Positions 15,034-16,170 of a stretch of DNA of 16,170 nucleotides are shown here, piece after piece. Within the stretch, counting starts at the first letter, position 1. Every line of letters begins with the position of its first letter. Source of the DNA: Candidatus Hydrogenedens sp. (GTDB taxonomy: Bacteria > Hydrogenedentota > Hydrogenedentia > Hydrogenedentales > Hydrogenedentaceae); assembly GCA_020216745.1 (NCBI GenBank), contig JAIWNQ010000137.1:1-16170 (forward strand), given 5' to 3'. The notes beneath the pieces are model-generated. The model searched no databases. It was not told where the DNA came from and saw only the letters and a list, made by a program, of their open reading frames with translations. A program made the translations under genes and the position numbers.

Positions 15034-15675
15034 TTATGATTTCCTTTTTATTTTTACGGTATGCTTAATTTCAACTAACTCACCATTTGCTCCTGGGATA
15101 GCCCCACGAACTACGAGTAAATTTTTCTCAGGGACAATGTCCACAATCTCTAAATTTTGAACTGTAACTCGAACATTACCCATGTGTCCCGGAAGTCCTT
15201 TACCTTTATATACTTCCGCAGGATAGGCACTCTGCCCAATTGAGCCCGGACGACGATGGAAATTAGAACCGTGTGTTCCGGGACCTCCACTGTATCCGAA
15301 CCTCTTTACAACACCGGCAAAACCTCTGCCCTTCGATTTTCCGGACACATCAACACGGTCACCTATCTTGAAAATATCAAGTTTAACCTCGTCACCGGGT
15401 TTAAGAGGGCTATCCGGCTCTACACGTAGTTCTTTTAGAAACCGTTTCGGATTCACCCCAAACTTCTCAAAATGTCCCTTCAGGGGTTTTGTGCAACGTT
15501 TCGGTTTTATATCCTCAAAACCGAGTTGAACGGCTTCATAACCATCTTTATCTTTCGTTTTTCGTTGAATGACGACACACGGACCTGCTTGGACCAGAGT
15601 CACCTCTATCCACTGTCCATCCTGTGTGAAGATTCGCGTCATTCCTAATTTTTTACCCAGAATTCCCGTTGCCAT
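15034..15675 (-). CDS. rplC: 50S ribosomal protein L3
   Basis: Large-subunit protein L3, 213 residues, binding near the 3' end of 23S rRNA, with a loop that reaches the peptidyl-transferase centre. The sequence shows GILGKKLGMTRIFTQDG (4-20), SKGRGFAGVVKRFGYSGGP (114-132) and the central extension RRPGSIGQSAYPAEVYKGKG (141-160). Gln148 corresponds to E. coli Gln150, methylated there by PrmB. The ATG at 15675 follows AAGGA at about ten bases. The 57-bp gap to rpsJ is longer than most in this cluster but holds no clear promoter or hairpin. Confidence 0.98.
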   Translation of the reverse strand: MATGILGKKLGMTRIFTQDGQWIEVTLVQAGPCVVIQRKTKDKDGYEAVQLGFEDIKPKRCTKPLKGHFEKFGVNPKRFLKELRVEPDSPLKPGDEVKLDIFKIGDRVDVSGKSKGRGFAGVVKRFGYSGGPGTHGSNFHRRPGSIGQSAYPAEVYKGKGLPGHMGNVRVTVQNLEIVDIVPEKNLLVVRGAIPGANGELVEIKHTVKIKRKS

Positions 15676-15732
15676 TCTTGGGATATCCTTACTATTTAAT
15701 CGTTAAAAATGTTTTCATTGTTTATTACTTCA

Positions 15733-16038
15733 TCACTGCTTAACTTCCACATCAACCCCCGGAGGCAAAGCCAACTTGGTTAATTCTTCAACAGTGGCTT
15801 GTCCCGGATTGATGATGTCGATTAATCTCTTATGAACACGCATCTCAAACTGTTCTCTTGACTTTTTATCTACATGCGGACTACGGTTTACTGTATACTT
15901 ATGAATTTCCATCGGTAAAGGAATAGGACCCCTAACACCGGCACCTGTCTTCTTGGCAACAACAACGATTGCCTTTGCCGATTGGTCTAACAACCGATGG
16001 TCATAAGCCTTTAACTTAATTCTCAACTTTACACTCAC
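15733..16038 (-). CDS. rpsJ: 30S ribosomal protein S10 (NusE)
   Basis: Small-subunit head protein S10, 101 residues, which also acts as NusE in transcription antitermination with NusB and couples ribosomes to RNA polymerase via NusG. Motifs: [20 protein letters not shown] (6-25), [20 protein letters not shown] (34-53) and [19 protein letters not shown] (53-71). The start is GTG at 16038 with AGGAG about nine bases upstream, and keeps the usual short N terminus. It is 43 bp downstream of tuf, the tuf-rpsJ order seen in many bacteria. Confidence 0.98.
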   Translation of the reverse strand: MSVKLRIKLKAYDHRLLDQSAKAIVVVAKKTGAGVRGPIPLPMEIHKYTVNRSPHVDKKSREQFEMRVHKRLIDIINPGQATVEELTKLALPPGVDVEVKQ

Positions 16039-16053
16039 TTCGTTTTCTCCTAT

Positions 16054-16079
16054 AACCTTGCTTTATTATGCTCAAGGTT
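16054..16079 (-). repeat. short inverted repeat between tuf and rpsJ
   Basis: A perfect 7-bp inverted repeat, AACCTTG (16073-16079) and CAAGGTT (16054-16060) on the minus strand, with a 12-base loop. It begins just after the tuf stop and ends immediately before the rpsJ Shine-Dalgarno (AGGAG). There is no U tract, so it is not a typical terminator. It could protect a processed tuf end or tune rpsJ translation, or be chance. Confidence 0.4.
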
Positions 16080-16081
16080 TA

Positions 16082-16170
16082 TTATTCAATGATTTTACTT
16101 ACGACGCCAGCACCAACAGTGCGTCCACCTTCTCGGATAGCAAACCGTAACTGCTCCGCCATCGCTATCG
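16082..16170 (-). CDS. tuf: elongation factor Tu, C-terminal end (cut by window edge)
   Basis: The last 28 codons of EF-Tu, the GTPase that delivers aminoacyl-tRNA to the ribosome. The partial translation contains LRFAIREGGRTVGAGVVSKI and ends IIE before TAA (16082-16084), the near-invariant end of domain 3. A second in-frame TAA (16079-16081) follows directly, giving tandem stops. Only this end is visible, so nothing can be said about the GTPase domain or kirromycin-binding sites. Its place before rpsJ matches the str/S10 junction (rpsL-rpsG-fusA-tuf-rpsJ) of many bacteria. Confidence 0.96.
   Translation of the reverse strand, partial: IAMAEQLRFAIREGGRTVGAGVVSKIIE

Noticed and set aside
15676..15732. 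AATG-AAAA-CATT mini palindrome in the rpsJ-rplC gap
   Set aside because: Four-base stem with tetraloop in AT-rich DNA; too short to support a regulatory claim.

Overview
The window is almost wholly one minus-strand ribosomal protein superoperon, the bacterial S10-spc-alpha string. In transcription order (high to low coordinates) it holds: tuf (3' end only), rpsJ, rplC, rplD, rplW, rplB, rpsS, rplV, rpsC, rplP, rpmC, rpsQ, rplN, rplX, rplE, rpsN, rpsH, rplF, rplR, rpsE, rplO, secY, map, infA, rpmJ, rpsM, rpsK, rpoA, rplQ, two paralogous TIM-barrel sugar isomerase/epimerase-like genes, and metG (5' end only). All genes lie on one strand. Apart from a 105-bp break between secY and map, gaps are 69 bp or less, and there are two 4-bp ATGA overlaps (rplD/rplW and rpsQ/rplN). 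No stretch over 300 bp lacks a gene. I see no tRNA, rRNA, CRISPR, insertion sequence or phage gene.

The organism is a bacterium: it has bacterial IF1, SecY, alpha subunit, L17 and L36. DNA is moderately AT-rich, roughly low-40s percent G+C by eye. I cannot name the phylum. Abundant xylose-isomerase-like TIM-barrel proteins are typical of planctomycete-, lentisphaera- and Hydrogenedentes-like uncultured lineages, but that is only a weak hint. S14 (short type) and L36 both keep four zinc ligands.

Three genes common in this cluster are absent from their usual places: rpmD (L30) between rpsE and rplO, adk between secY and map, and rpsD (S4) between rpsK and rpoA. The gaps there are 31, 105 and 69 bp, too short for any of them.

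The string seems to divide into two transcription units. Just after secY lies a perfect 11-bp hairpin with a U-rich tail (intrinsic-terminator-like). Directly after it comes a near-consensus sigma70 promoter (TTGATA, 18 bp, TATAAT) facing map. The first unit would make the translation factor EF-Tu, S10- and spc-type ribosomal proteins and the translocon. The second would make methionine aminopeptidase, IF1, L36, S13, S11, RNA polymerase alpha and L17, and then, with no visible terminator, the two TIM-barrel enzymes and probably methionyl-tRNA synthetase.

Most of the window is ordinary, highly conserved housekeeping sequence. The least explained parts are the tandem TIM-barrel pair attached to rplQ, an unusual C-terminal tail on RpoA, and the hairpin/promoter junction after secY. 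I do not see an undescribed multi-gene system.
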